From: Cymbidium sinense
Lineage: Eukaryota > Streptophyta > Magnoliopsida > Asparagales > Orchidaceae
Length of the DNA: 64,000 bases
NCBI GenBank assembly: GCA_021442155.1
Contig: CM038216.1
Coordinates: 161,495,983 to 161,559,982, forward strand
Direction: 5' to 3'
Shown here: one piece after another, positions 23,478 to 35,860 of the stretch
Layout of the letters: every line of letters begins with the position of its first letter
Numbering within the stretch: position 1 is the first letter of the stretch
Translations under genes and position numbers: made by a program
The notes under the pieces: model-generated
What the model saw: the letters and a program-made list of their open reading frames with translations, nothing else
Databases searched by the model: none
What the model was told of the DNA's origin: nothing

Positions 23478-24320
23478 TTTGACCAAGCCATTTGACCCAC
23501 TTAGGCTCACTTGACCCAAAGTGACCTAAAGTACCCTTATGAGCCAAATTCTAATCCTAAATTGGATTGAACTAAGCCCACCTAAGCCTCATCATGATCA
23601 ACAATCATCATGAGATGATCAATCTCAAAATTAAGTCAAACTAAGGGTTGACCAAGTCAACACTTAGCCAAAATGAAACCCAAACTAGCCAAAATCCACC
23701 ATAGGCCAAATTGATTGAAACCATTGATCAAAACTTCATTCATGATCAATGTTTGAACTTGACCAAGTCAACATTTGAGCCTAAGCTTCTTGGCCACTTG
23801 ACCCAAGTTGACCCAACTTGACCTAAAAAAGTCAAAATGTGTCAAAACTTGATCTAAGCCAAATTGATTGAAACCAATGGGTCAAGTTCATTCCAAAATG
23901 ATTGTTGAACTTGACCAAAGCCTCAATTGGCCAACTAACCTACAATTGACCTTGAACTTGACTTAAAAAGGTCATATTGAGCCAAACTCAAATAAACCAA
24001 ATTGATTGGAAACAAAGATACCAATCCATTTCATATGACCAACCAAACATGAACCAACCCATGACCTAACCCAAATAGGTCAAATGGGTCAATTTGGTCA
24101 ACTCAACTTGACCCATTTGACCTAAATGAACTCAATTGAACCAAAACAAATATAAACCAAATTGAATCAAACCAAAACACCAAAATATTTCAAATGGTCA
24201 TATGAACTTGACCCAACCCTTGGTTTGACCAATTTGACCAATTGGTCAACTTGACCCAAGTTGACCCATTTTGACCTAAATGGGTCAACATGAGCCAAAT
24301 CATATCAAACCAACTCCAAA
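23478..24320 (+). promoter_or_regulatory. Cluster of W-box-like motifs (TTGACY) in the E3 5' LTR
   Basis: By eye I count about 29 TTGACC/TTGACT or their complements between 23478 and 24320, with two more by 24670. Chance would give about one per kb. TTGACC is mostly followed by CAA or TAA, so the cluster is also a decayed repeat of a short word. TTGACY is the core bound by WRKY transcription factors. Its place in the upstream half of the LTR suits an enhancer, but function is inference. Confidence 0.5.
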
Positions 24321-27300
24321 TTCAATGAAACTTGGCCTAACCTATTTTTCAAACATATTAAACATATTCAAATTGAAACCAAGCCAAATGACCATTTTAC
24401 CCCTAGGCCATAGGGTAACCCAAATCAAATCACTTGGAATTTGGTCAATTCCTCTTCATGACACTTGCACTCTTAGTGGACCAAATGGTCACTAATGAAC
24501 CTGGTGCACATGTCAATGGGTTTGGGTCAGCCAAACAAACCCAATGACACCTCCTTGAAATGGCCACATGGAATCCTCCCTCCACTTGTTTGAGCACATG
24601 GACACCTCACCACTCCTCTTCCCAATGCATGCCACTCTAAACACAAACAACCCATTGAATAGGGTCAATTGGATCAAAATGGTGAAAGCATGGCCATCCG
24701 ATCCTTCAAGGGGAGATATACTCCCCTAATTCAATTCAATCTTCACCTGACTAGGGAAGCTAGAGCAAGCATTTGAAACTCTCCCCAAGCTCTCTCAAGC
24801 AATTTGAACTTTCCATTTTTGGTTTCCTAAGACTAAAAATAAGGGAGCTCAAGTGAAAAGATAATTTACTCCACACTTCAAATCAAGCCAGTTCCTCCTC
24901 AAGCTTCATCAAAGATCAAATTCACCCAAGCTCTTTTCCCAAGCTCCAAAGGCAAGGGAGGTCCTACCTTGACCAAGATCGAGCAGTGAAGGTGGAGTTG
25001 GCCTAGAAGATCCACAATTTCACCTCAAACTTCAAAAGCTTCATAGATGAAGCTTCTCCAAATCGGGTGATCTCTGAGGTATGCCATTCCGAGCATAATT
25101 TCAATGGTATGGTCCTTTGTAGTAAAGTGTCAGATTCTAGCCATTAGATGTGATCCCTTTTGCATTTAGATGGTGTGGGTTGAGTTTCAATTAATCCAAG
25201 CTCAATCGAGCTCGGATCTTCCCTAGAAGATGGATGGTGTCCATCTCATAGAGGAGGAAGATCATGGGCCATCCATCCATTTTGGATGGGATCATGATCA
25301 CATGTAGATCCATTACCTTTATCCGCCTTTAACCTTCATCCGATGTGATCGACGATGAGGAGAAAGCCATATAGCGCTTGATGCTGATGTGACAACTTAA
25401 ATATTGAATCTCATTGTGCCACATGGAAAGCGCATGCCGCGTTAGCGGTCCACATGATGCCAATGGGATTAAACATTTAATTAGGCTATTACTAATTAAT
25501 CATGGAAACTTCTAAATTCATATCTAAGCCTAGAAAAATTAGAAAAATATGAAATAAATTGCATTATAGATAATTGACATAGAATATTCTAAAATTAATT
25601 TCAATGGATTTTGAATAACAATATTTCTAGATTTGGGTTTTATTAAAATTTTTATTTTTAATTACCTCATTACTCCGATTAATCCCAAACTTCTTGTGCA
25701 TAATTGGTGGGACTCTACCTCTAATTTTCTTGGGATTTATTGATGGTTTAATTAGAAAGCTAATTCATTCCTTAATCACTCCTTAATAATTAATTAATTA
25801 AGGTATAATAGTGGTTTAACCCTCTGATTGAATCAATTAAGTTTTGCTTAAGGGAATATGAGGTTTAGGAATTAATTTTGGGATACTTTTGTTAAGATAT
25901 TTTATAAACCCCCATTCTTCCTTAATATAAGCTTAATTAAGGGTTAATTCACTAATTACCCCTTAATTAATTTCATAAAATTCTAAAACTTTCTAACTTA
26001 AATTAATCATCTTGGGTAGATGCTTAGGTGACCTAAGTACATTAAGAAATCAAAATCCAACTCACATGTGTGAGGGTTATGAAATTACTTAAATAAACCT
26101 TAGCTTATTAATCATTAATCATGAGCCAATGCATTAGGCCCTTTCTTTCTAGGTGCATTGTTGATTTAAATTCCTTGTGTGGTTTTATGTCATATCATTG
26201 GCTCGTAATTATTTGATTAACTATGCTAAGGTGGTGTAGGTAAGTAATTAACACACTTAATTCATAACCTAAAAATATAAAATCATCTAATCATCTAAAG
26301 AAAACTAAATCAACAAACATATGTGGGAATGGGTTAGGAAACACACCATATTTTTAAATTAAATCAAACTCAAAAAATCAAACCTTAAAAAATGATTTGC
26401 TTTAAACTTTCTTATTTCATAATTTATCTTTAGGAATTAATTAGGGTGAATGTGTTTACATGCTTTCATCACTTTAGTTCTTTCTAACATGCTAAATGTG
26501 TATGTCATATGAATTTTATGCATTCTTTTCAAAATCAAATTAAAATGAAAATGTTTTCTTTATGTCAAATTGCATGTTTTTTTAAAGTAATATGAATGGC
26601 TATTATCACTATTAAATCCAAAACTATTTTCAAAATCTATAAATCAAACATTGAAAACTAAGTGTACTTATAATTATTTATAAGCTTGCATGTGGATATA
26701 AATATGAAGATGTGCATAGTGTAGCTTTCCTTCTCTTTTCTTTTAGCATAGTTTTGAATAGTATTTGGCAAAGTGTATAGTTCATTTGAAAAGAACACAA
26801 CACTTGCTAACCCATTCCTATCCATTCTATGCTATTACTTAAGAAGGACATCCACACTTGTACATATAAATTGCATAAACAAATCAAACAAATACAAACT
26901 TTTGCATCTTTCTTTTTCCATTCATTTCTTTTATACAATGTGTATTTTAAGGAAAGTGGTATATTAGTGGACAACCCGGGTTGAGGCTTTAAGTAGCCCT
27001 TCTTTTTTTTTATCTTACACCCGGTGCTAATTAATGGCGTGTCAGATCACTTATGTCTTTATACATATACATTTGTGAATAATGGATAAAAGAAACCCCT
27101 TTTCTACTTAATGAAAATCATGCATCATAAAGCATTCCAATTTTCTTAAGTTCTTAGCATTCATCATAAAGTATAAAACATTTTGTATGTATAGATATGT
27201 TTAGATTCATTCATATGCATGTTATACATGTGGTTGAAAGAAATGAAGTGATGTATGTTTTATGATATTAATTCATTTTTTTACTTAATCTTAAAATGCC

Positions 27301-28067
27301 TTTTTTGAATAAGTTTGTTTAGAAAAATCTAAACTTAGGATTAATTAAAACACATAATAAAACATTTACTTAACAAAATTAAATATGAATCTACTTTAGA
27401 AATTAGTAGGGAAGGAAAGAGAAGTTCTCTTCTTTTTCCTCTCTTTACAACCTTAATAATTGTAGGTTCACTAAACCAAAATAAATCATCAAATAAAATC
27501 AACCCAAATCAACTAAACAACTTAAATGAAACCACCCATCTAAGTTGAACATCTTCACACTTAGAAATTTAAACCTTAAAGTAATAGCATACCACACACA
27601 AACCTTTAAAGCACACACATTAGTTAAGTCACCACTTCTAGCTTTAGGTTAGGTGCATGGTTTGATGTTTGCTTTATTTTATGATATATTATTTTAGTCT
27701 GATGTTAGTGAATGTGTAGAATGAATGGTAGGATGATTTAGTCTAATCATTATTTTCTAGGGATTGTGCTAAGTGTAATAAAAATATAAATACTTTTGTG
27801 TAGGTGCTTATACCCTAAGCATAATCCAATAGGTGGACTTGTTACCCATGTGTGGTGCTAAGTCCAATATACATGCTTGGGATTTGTATTTTGTTTAGCT
27901 AATCTCTATTTTGTAAGTGTTAGTTAGATTTACTTTTCCTTTTCATGTAATTTTGCAATTAGATTTTGGAATGAATGTTATGGGGATTAGATGAGCATTG
28001 GTCATAAGATTACATTATGTACCATCATGTGAAGCCTTTGAACAACCATCCAAAAGAAGAACCAAAA

Positions 28068-28101
28068 GAAGAAAGAAGAAAGAAGAAGAAGAAGAAGAAA
28101 T
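28068..28101 (+). repeat. GAA-rich simple repeat
   Basis: A purine run of GAA/AGA units. The homologous site in E1 is the T/C-rich run at 10725-10760, and in E2 the aagagaaagcaagaggaag stretch near 60591. It is deleted from the E3 3' LTR. Confidence 0.8.
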
Positions 28102-28155
28102 GAAGATAACATGAATTTCCTTACTTGTAAATTAATTCATTTGTAACTGTTGTAA

Positions 28156-28174
28156 GGGTAGAGCTCAGCTACCC
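28156..28174 (+). other. Conserved LTR hairpin, E3 copy
   Basis: GGGTAG (28156-28161), loop AGCTCAG, CTACCC (28169-28174). The same hairpin is in the E2 3' LTR (60685-60703). E1 has a GAGTA/TACTC form. It lies ~1.48 kb before the LTR end. Confidence 0.6.
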
Positions 28175-29641
28175 AATTTGTTTTTGGTTTGTGCGGTGGT
28201 GCCCACCACAAATGGCCTTTATTCTTTTGCGTTAGCTTTATAAAATGTTTGATGTTTGTTTAGCTTATGCATTAAGATAGCTTATTTCTTAGTTTCTTCC
28301 TTGCTTTGATGTATGGCTTGGATGATGATTAGGCTCTTAGGAAAAAAATAAATCTTCTACCAAATTAATTAACTCAAAATTAAAAAATAAATAACTCATA
28401 ACCTCATTTAAAGCCTAAGTTAAAATCAAGATAAAAGAATTAGCAACCCCTTAGCTAGATGAGTATTTCATTTATAAAATCATGCATAAAAACATATTGT
28501 TACACTCTTGATTGAGGGCTTCCACCTTTGAGAACTTGGCTTGACCTTTGAGAGCCATGGTGGAAACACACCTCCCTTCTCTAATTTTGGCTCTTATTTC
28601 TCATGCATTGGCATATGAATCCTATAAGCCTTAGTCAAATGATTGTCCAAAATAAAAAATAAAATGTAATATGATTTGCATTAGATCTAGGTCATGTTTC
28701 ATGCCCTTACATAATCTAGTCTCTTAGGGAGTGAGTTTAAGGACTTTTCTAAATAAATAAATACTAGCTATTGCATAAAGCATATGATTTGCCAACATGA
28801 ATTTAAAATCATTGGAGGAGTTAGTTGGTGACCACCCCTAAGTAGTTGTAAGTCCAAGCAATTGAGTGGTTTGTCCTCTCTTATGAAGGCAAACCAAATA
28901 CTCATTTTTGCCTTAGATTTAGGTCGTGCTTTTGGCCCTTGCCAAAGCTCCGTAGATTTAGGTTCTAAGATTGTTTCTCCCTTCTATGAACCATAAGCAT
29001 AAATCCTCATCTCTTAGGCATTTCCATAACCTTATATTGTGGAATTATAAGCCTTAAACTTCAAATAAAAATTTAACTCAAATAAATAATTTAATTTTAA
29101 AAATGTAAAGCCCAACCATAGGATAGTTTGAGATGCTCACTAGATTTTCTAGCATCGTGAGCATCTCCTACTTATCTTCCATTGGCTTTAATAATAACTC
29201 TCACTCTCTTTAATCAATCTCATTTGATATTCCAAAATAAACTAATCGATTGATAGTCCTACTTATTGAAATCTTTGGAGATAATGATCATTTATTTTAA
29301 TCAAGAGTATTCCTTAGGATGTAATTAACTATGGGGGCTTGCCCTAGAGAACTTAATGAACCCGGTTTAAAATAAACCCTACTTTACTTTTCATGTAAAG
29401 TAGTGGAAGAATCTTGGCATATGCACATTATCCTTAGAGTCCTTGTGAGGTGATTAGTCCATAGGGTGGTGACTTCTATCTTTCAAGATAGTACACCTCT
29501 CCTCAATGCCATCACCCTCAATAAGAACATCTATGGATCTACATGGTGTCCAAAATGCATAAAAAGTATATTTCTATCTTCATTCCATAGATTGAAGATG
29601 GAAGTATATTCTTAGAAATATAAAAATTTCACCACATTTTT

Positions 29642-29661
29642 TGTGACTACACTGGGATGGT
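29642..29661 (+). other. E3 primer binding site (mutated)
   Basis: TGTGACTACACTGGGATGG follows the LTR end by five T bases. It aligns with the E1 site TGGCACTCCGCTGGGGATGG with several substitutions (TGGCGACTCC to TGTGACTACA). Confidence 0.7.
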
Positions 29662-30130
29662 TCCTCTCTCCATCTTTGGTAAATGATCATCTCCAAGTAT
29701 CGATAGTGGGTTTATACTTTGTATGAATCCAAGACTATCTTCTTTTCATTGGCACTTAGCTTATTTCATCCTTAAGTTAAGCTAGCCAACATCTTTAGGT
29801 TTTAGGACCTCACCATGTTGGTCTTAAAACCCCGGGTTCAATGGGTGAAAATAAAAGTTTAAAAAAAAGAATTAATTAAAGACTTCTCCTTACCATTTTA
29901 TGGTAAGGAAAGGTTCATTCTAAAATAATAAAGATAAATAAATTTCATAAAAATCTTACTTTTCAAAAAAGCACTCTTTCAAAAATGCACATAATAAAAA
30001 TATTTTGACAAAAATTTTCTCAAATCATCTTCATCTAACAATCTTCATGATTGTTATATGTAAGATCCTCTTTAAAAAAATAAAATTCCAACAATCACAT
30101 TTTCTAAAAAAAAATGAGCTTCTTCTTCAA
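29662..30130 (+). other. E3 leader between primer site and hairpin array
   Basis: Non-coding. Shared with E1 8641-9095 in reverse: atcatctccaagtatcgata (29688), ttagcttatttcatcc (29756), aaccccgggttc (29828). Nothing else was recognised. Confidence 0.65.
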
Positions 30131-31650
30131 TTCATTTTGGTGAAGCATAAAATTTGAAGATGGGCCTTTCCATTCAATACATCCAAATGTGTTGAATGGA
30201 TATTATCTTCAAGCAAAATCATAACTTTGAAATTCCATTCAACACATTCCACATGTGTTAGTTGGAACTTTCACATTTTCAAAAAGCACATATGAAACTT
30301 CCATTCAATATACCCACATTTATTGAATGGAGGTTTCATTTTCAAACAAAATCAAAATAAAACTTTAAAAAGCACATATGAATATCTCCATTCAATATAC
30401 CCAAATTTATTGAATGAAATTTCATTTCAAATAAAGTAACATTATTTTGAAATGCCACTTAACATATTCCATATATGATTAAGTTGGGATTTCCTTTCAA
30501 AAAAGCAATAATCACACAAAATATACACCTTTGAAAATAAACATAATTGATTTCCATCTTACATACCCAAATTTGTTAAATGGAAATCTCCTTTCAAAAA
30601 ATCAAAAAATAAAATTTTCAAAACACATTTGAACTTCATTCTAGCATACCCCATTTGCTAATGAAGTCTTTTTCCAAAACAAAATTTGAAACACCTTTTG
30701 GAATTTCATTTAGTATACTCAAATTTGCTATGTGAAATCTCCATTCCACAAAATTTTTCAAAACATGTTTGGAACTTCAATTTAGCATACCACATTTGAT
30801 AGCAGCAAGTCTCCCTTTTCAAAATCCAAAACAAAAATTTTAAACACCTTTTTGGAATTTAATTTAGCCTACTCAAATTTGCTAACTGCAATTTTCATTT
30901 CACAAAATTTTTACAAACACTTTTGGAACTTCATTTTAGCATGCCATATTTGCTAAAGTAAAATCTCCATTTTCAATCAAAATCAAAAGAGAAACACATT
31001 AGGATTCCCTTAGCATACTTAAATTTGCTAAGGATCCTACTTTTCAAAATCAAATCAAAATTAAAAGAAACACATTAGGACTCCTTTAGCATACTTAAAT
31101 TTGCTAAGGATCCTACTTTTCAAAATCAAATTAAAATCAAAAGAAACACATTAGGATTTTCTTAGCATATTCAAATTTGCTAAGAATCCTATTTTCAAAA
31201 ATTTCAAAAAACACTTGATTTTCATTTAGCATACCCAAATTTGCTAAATGAGAATTCCATTTCTTTTCAAATCACAAAATGATTCATAAAACAAAGAAAA
31301 TAAAAAAAAAAAAAGAAAAATTTTTTCAAACATCTCACTTAGCATACCTAAATTTGCTAAGTGAGTAAATTCCAAAATCTCAAATCAAAATAAAAAAAAA
31401 TTGACCCTTCACTTTAACATACCCAAATTTGTTAAATAAAGGGTCCTCAAAATCAAAATTAAAATTCAAATATGAACCTATGGAAGCACCCTTCAAACAA
31501 AAATATTTTAACCCATTTTTCAACATATCCAAATTTGTTGAAAGTGGATTCTATATCCAAAAATTCCTCTTTCCAATCAAATCTTGAAATCTATTCTAAA
31601 TCATTTGAACTCGACTTAACATTTTCAAAATGTTGAGTATGGATTCAAAT
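30131..31650 (+). repeat. E3 leader hairpin array, ~20 units
   Basis: Clear hairpins include: CTCACTTAGCA (31334-31344), loop TACCTAAATT, TGCTAAGTGAG (31355-31365), 11 of 11 paired; 30296-30310 with 30321-30335, using CCATTCAATA/TATTGAATGG; and 31001-31015 with 31026-31038, using CTTAGCA/TGCTAAG. Stem type changes along the array: TCAATA or TCAACA near the primer site, TTAGCA in the middle, TTAACA/TCAACA near gag. Spacers are A-rich with aaatcaaaa words. Confidence 0.88.
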
Positions 31651-31699
31651 TCTAAATATAAAATTCAAAATCAATAGAAATCTGATTCAAATTTATTTT

Positions 31700-33400
31700 C
31701 AACATTGTAGACTCTCATTCAGTGATAGTTTCTGTTCTAATTTTAGTTCAATTTTGATAAATGGTTGCATAAAGTATGTGTTACCTTTCCCCATGGATGG
31801 ACTTGGCCCTGATCAGCCCTTCCCTCTCGATTATGCCCACCTCATTCATTTTGGATGAGGTTTTGAGGGGGTGAGGATTACCTGTGAGGGCACTCCCCTC
31901 ACCACTTAGTGAGTGGACCGGGCGTGGTCCATTCATTGATATGCCCTGACTCGATATCCCTCACAAGAGGGGGGTAGTTCCTACAGTGCCAACATCGCAT
32001 ACAGGTGATTGTGCACCCATTATTTCTTATGCCGCCTAGAGGGCTAGCACCCACTCATTAGCACCTTCAAGGGAAGGCTCCCGATCTGGGAATCTGAGTT
32101 GGGTCTAGCTCTTACTCGCCCCCCACCAAGACTCAGGAGGAACAAAATTGCATGATAAAGAGGTACCATCATCGTGGAGATGGAGGCGCTACACTGCTTG
32201 TTGAGGAGTTGCCACTTTGATTTCCCAGGGTTATGAACCCATTTCATCCACTCTCTATTTGAGAGAGGATGCTAGGATCCCTACTCACCTCCACCGTGAT
32301 CATCCACCTCAGTAGGAGGAGGTCATACCGCCTCCATTATGCTATGTGAGCCTGGACGATCTAAGTCTGGGCTCAATTTGACTTGAGATCATTCCCGCAT
32401 GGGGAAGCATCTTGGTAGGAGAGGGCGTGGAGGCCCATACAGTTCATATCACTAGTGAGAGGCGGAGGTTTGGTCAGTGGCCTCGACTCACTCATTTTTT
32501 TTTTTTGACGTGCTACCACGATCACACACAACATTATAGGACTACCCATAGGAGAGCTATTCAAGAGAGTTGGTGGTGTCTCCACCACACCGCTCTACCC
32601 CCATCCACCGCCACCATGTTCATGCCAAAGATCTCCTATTCCGCCAAAGGCCATGAAGGCCACATCCATGGGAGAAGAGGACCATGGTGATCCGCTATGG
32701 CCAAGGGATCCCATCCCATCTACGCCACTGGTGAGCAAGCTCTCTGCTGACTCTTAATGTGTGGAAGGAATGGCAACCCCAAAGCATAGTGGTCATCCCT
32801 TCACCATCACCACCACAATTTAGATGGTTACAAGATTGAGGGAGAAGGTGGCAACCCACACCTATGATCATAACCTCCTAGGAGTGTCACCCATGAGTCA
32901 GATAGAAGAGTGTATATCTCCAAGTACAGTACCCTCAGGTTGATTCTCCAATAGGGAGGTCCTGCCTCACAAGACATGATGTTGATCCCACCCACAAAAT
33001 CATTTGTCATTCATAGATTTCTCTTGATGATATAGTAGCTCATTATTTCATGGAGAAGAAGGAGATCTAGGATATGATAGTCGATGAGGAGAAGATCAGC
33101 TTTGATCCCAATGAAGATGATTGGGAGACGAGGTTTGCATGGTAGAGGGATCCTCCTAAAGAGCTATGGAAGGTGAGGATGAAGGACACAACCCACTTGG
33201 CCAACACCTCCTAGCACAAATAAAGTAGAAGGATGAAAAGATAGATAGGATGGAGAAGAGGCGAGGATCTTACTATCCAAGCATTGCAACCAAGCCCAGC
33301 TCATCCTACCAACTGAGACTAGTCAAGTTGGTGCATGTCTTGACCAAGACTTTACCTCAAAGCAAGAAAGATGTATAGGAAGGTAGTGGATAGTACCTCC
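31700..33400 (+). pseudogene. E3 gag N-terminal region (decayed)
   Basis: GC-richer remnant aligned with 17080-19020 of E2. It includes a DEEKISFDPNEDDWE-like acidic part (about 33085-33125) and a coiled-coil-like KQ(I/V)..KDEKIDRMEKR segment (about 33215-33262). Open frames on the minus strand here (32044-32247, 32373-32588, 32828-33010) have no counterpart in E1 or E2 and are shadows. Confidence 0.5.
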
Positions 33401-34250
33401 ATACAAAAAAAAGATATCAAGTCCATGGTTGAGCAGGAAGGAAGCATTGGCTCAAGCCAGGAGGATCATCGCCCAAAGGGTAGACCCTACCGAGGAATTT
33501 GATGCAATCCAATATCCTAAGGGTTTCGTGCCACCTTCCTTCAAGAGTTTTGATGGAAGTGGAAACCCGAAGCATACATCGCACTAGTTATTGCAACGCC
33601 GGTGGTAGTGATGCTTTACTTTTCCATCTCTTCATAGTAGCAAGGATAGGATTGGTATGAACTTCCAATAGTTCAAGAAAGACTTTTGCTAAGTTGGAGC
33701 AACTCTTTATCAAGAGGTTTGTCGAGCTCAGAAAGGGTCACTATTGGCATCTCAGCAACAAAAGGTGAGTCCCTTGTTGACTACATTCTCAGATGGCATA
33801 ACCTAAGTATGAAATATGAGCCACAGCTATCTGAATAGCATGCTAATGAGATTCTTCTCAAGAATATCCATGGCCCACTCACCTTCATGCTTAAGGGCTT
33901 CACCATCAAAACCTTTGAGAAATTAATCAATAAGATGGCTAGCTTATAAGGAGAAGCCAAATAGTTACCTTCTCTAGATGTACCAACAAAGCCAAAGGTA
34001 TATGAGAAGCTCGGTAGTGAGAAGTGGATAAGAAATAGCCACCAGAGAAGTTTGAGAGACCTTGTGCTCAGTGACCTTCACCTTCTCTACCACCACCAAG
34101 TAGCCCTCTACCGGCCCACAAGTAACCTCCATACTACCGCCTCCTCCTCACCACATCATCGTACAATGATACACATACCCCACCAGTAGCTATGGTCCAC
34201 CTACTCTTTGGATAAACTCAATAAGCCTTATTCATTTAAGAGGGAGGTAA
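33401..34250 (+). pseudogene. E3 gag core (heavily frameshifted)
   Basis: Recognisable pieces, each in a different frame: KGRPYRGI (33478), KGFVPPSFKSFDGSGNP (33517-33567), LFHLF (33620), KLEQLFIKRFV (33692), YILRWHNLSMKYEPQLSE (33780-33835), LKGFTIKTFEKLINKMASL (33892-33945). A Pro-rich tail follows. At least five indels break it relative to E2. Confidence 0.72.
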
Positions 34251-35240
34251 TCGGAAGATCTTTAAGAATCTCTTAAAGAAGCTGATTTTCTACCAACCTA
34301 GAGAGGAGGAAGTTGGCAAAAGCCATGATCCTAACTTTTGCCCCTACCATCATATGCTAGGTCATGTTTTGGAAGATTGCTTCACATTTAAGGACTAGCT
34401 TGAACATAGCTTCAAGACTGGTGCTATAGTTATCCCAAAGGAATACCTTATGGAACAACCATCCAGTTCCATTAGGTAATCCTTGGGATACTTGATCCTT
34501 CCAAAACTAAAGAAGGTTGGGATATCTCCTTATCCAAAACCTCTAAAAAGATTATTCAGAAGATCAAGAAACTTTCCCTGAGTCAGCTCAAACCTCCAAC
34601 ATCAAGGAAGGTTTGCAAGTTGCCAGAGCCAACTCAAGGAAAGGGAGCTCAAGAAGGTGCTGGCATGTGCCCGAGATAGCCAAGATAGAGACCAAGTCAA
34701 CCTCTAGTCCAATTGCATCTACCATAATAAATCTACTCCACACTTCTTCTTCTTGCTAGTAGACATCTTGTATTGGAGGATGAGGGCATCAAATCCCTCA
34801 CCCCTCTTACTTTACTTGATTTCTACTTTGTACCTCCTATCAAATCCAAGAAATTCAAGAATAAAGCTAGCTTGAATTACATCTGTCACTTCGATGGGTT
34901 GTCTAATCTATTCCTAATAACTCTTCAAGTCTAAACAATAACTATAACAATGATCTTCCTCTTTTGATTGAGTTGGATTTTCCTACACTTATGAGTTCAC
35001 CTCTTGAGATAGACTTGGAATCATCCATAGGAGAAGCTAGGTGAGCTGTGCGTGTGGTAGAACCTTCCATTACCCACCACAAGAGATCACCAAGTCAACC
35101 TCCATAGTGGCAAGGTTCTACCTCCTAGGGCAGCACCTCAAGATAGAGGGAAATAAGTCATTGGTATAGAGGATTGAGAAGCCCCTCCACAAGATGCTCC
35201 ACCCTTGGATATGCTTATGGAGGATCAGCCCAAGGTGGAC
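34251..35240 (+). pseudogene. E3 zinc-knuckle and gag-protease linker
   Basis: NFCPYHHMLGHVLEDCFTFKD (about 34335-34395) keeps the complete C-x2-H-x4-H-x4-C knuckle, then a stop and LEHSFKTGAIVIPKEYLMEQPSSSIR. The linker has LLDFYFVPPIKSKKFKNKASLNYIC (34815-34890) and IDLES (35003-35017). It is the closest relative of unit B in E1, but shorter and present once. Confidence 0.75.
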
Positions 35241-35860
35241 TACCTCTCTCTCATAAGAGAAAGCCATCAAAGCTAAGCATATATGATGCCCTCTTATCCA
35301 GAGATGAGGAATCATTAATCAAGGCTCTCCTTGATCCTCAGATATGCTTAGCTCAATTGACGCTATTGTGCACATTATTCTAGAAGCTCGTTCACTTCAC
35401 ATGAAGACCTTCTTCTGGGGGACTTGGAGCACAACCGTCCCCTCTACATTATAGTTGACATGGGAAGATTCAGACTAGCTAGAGTTCTCATTGATCCAGG
35501 TGCATCGGTGAACATTATGAATCTAAAGACCCTTTCCTATTTGAGGATTGACATCTCCACACTCTGAGGAGATCAGATGATGTTGAGTGGATTCAATGAA
35601 CAAGGTGAACGGGCTTTAAGGTTCATAGTGAGATAGGTGAAGAAGCTGCCAAGTTTTACATCATTGATTCAATACTTCATTCACTTTTTTTGTAGCCGGA
35701 TACATAAAATAAGATAATTCCATCCTCCTCCATCTGCATCAAGTTTAGGAAGGATGGGATTGATGTCAAAGGAGATGAAAAGTCCATTTTCGAGAGAGGT
35801 TGAGATATATATGCGACCTACTATCTTCCTTAAAACACTCTTTCTCATGAACTTGGACAA
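35241..35860 (+). pseudogene. E3 aspartic protease domain, active-site loop intact
   Basis: The lead-in KLSIYDALL..EESLIKALLDPQICLAQL (35174-35383) is separated by frameshifts from HNRPLY, MGRFRLARVLI and the loop D-P-G-A-S (about 35488-35505), followed by VNIMNLKTLSYLRIDIS. Of the three copies only this one keeps both Asp and Gly of the D-x-G motif, yet the gene is broken on both sides. The C-terminal part is spread over 35560-35860. Confidence 0.78.

Larger units (their letters stand above)
22076..29636 (+). mobile_element. E3 5' LTR, 7.56 kb
   Basis: It starts at TGTTGACC (22076) and ends at caccaca (29636), immediately before the T-run and primer site. In order it holds: four hairpin-bearing tandem units (22450-23160); a TTGACC-rich segment (23478-24320); a GC-richer 24560-25450 part; an AT-rich ttaattaa part (25450-26300); a GGGTAG/CTACCC hairpin (28156-28174); and a terminal part with pyrimidine-purine blocks (28500-29636). 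No reading frame is shared among the LTR copies. LTRs this long are characteristic of Ogre-like elements. Confidence 0.9.
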
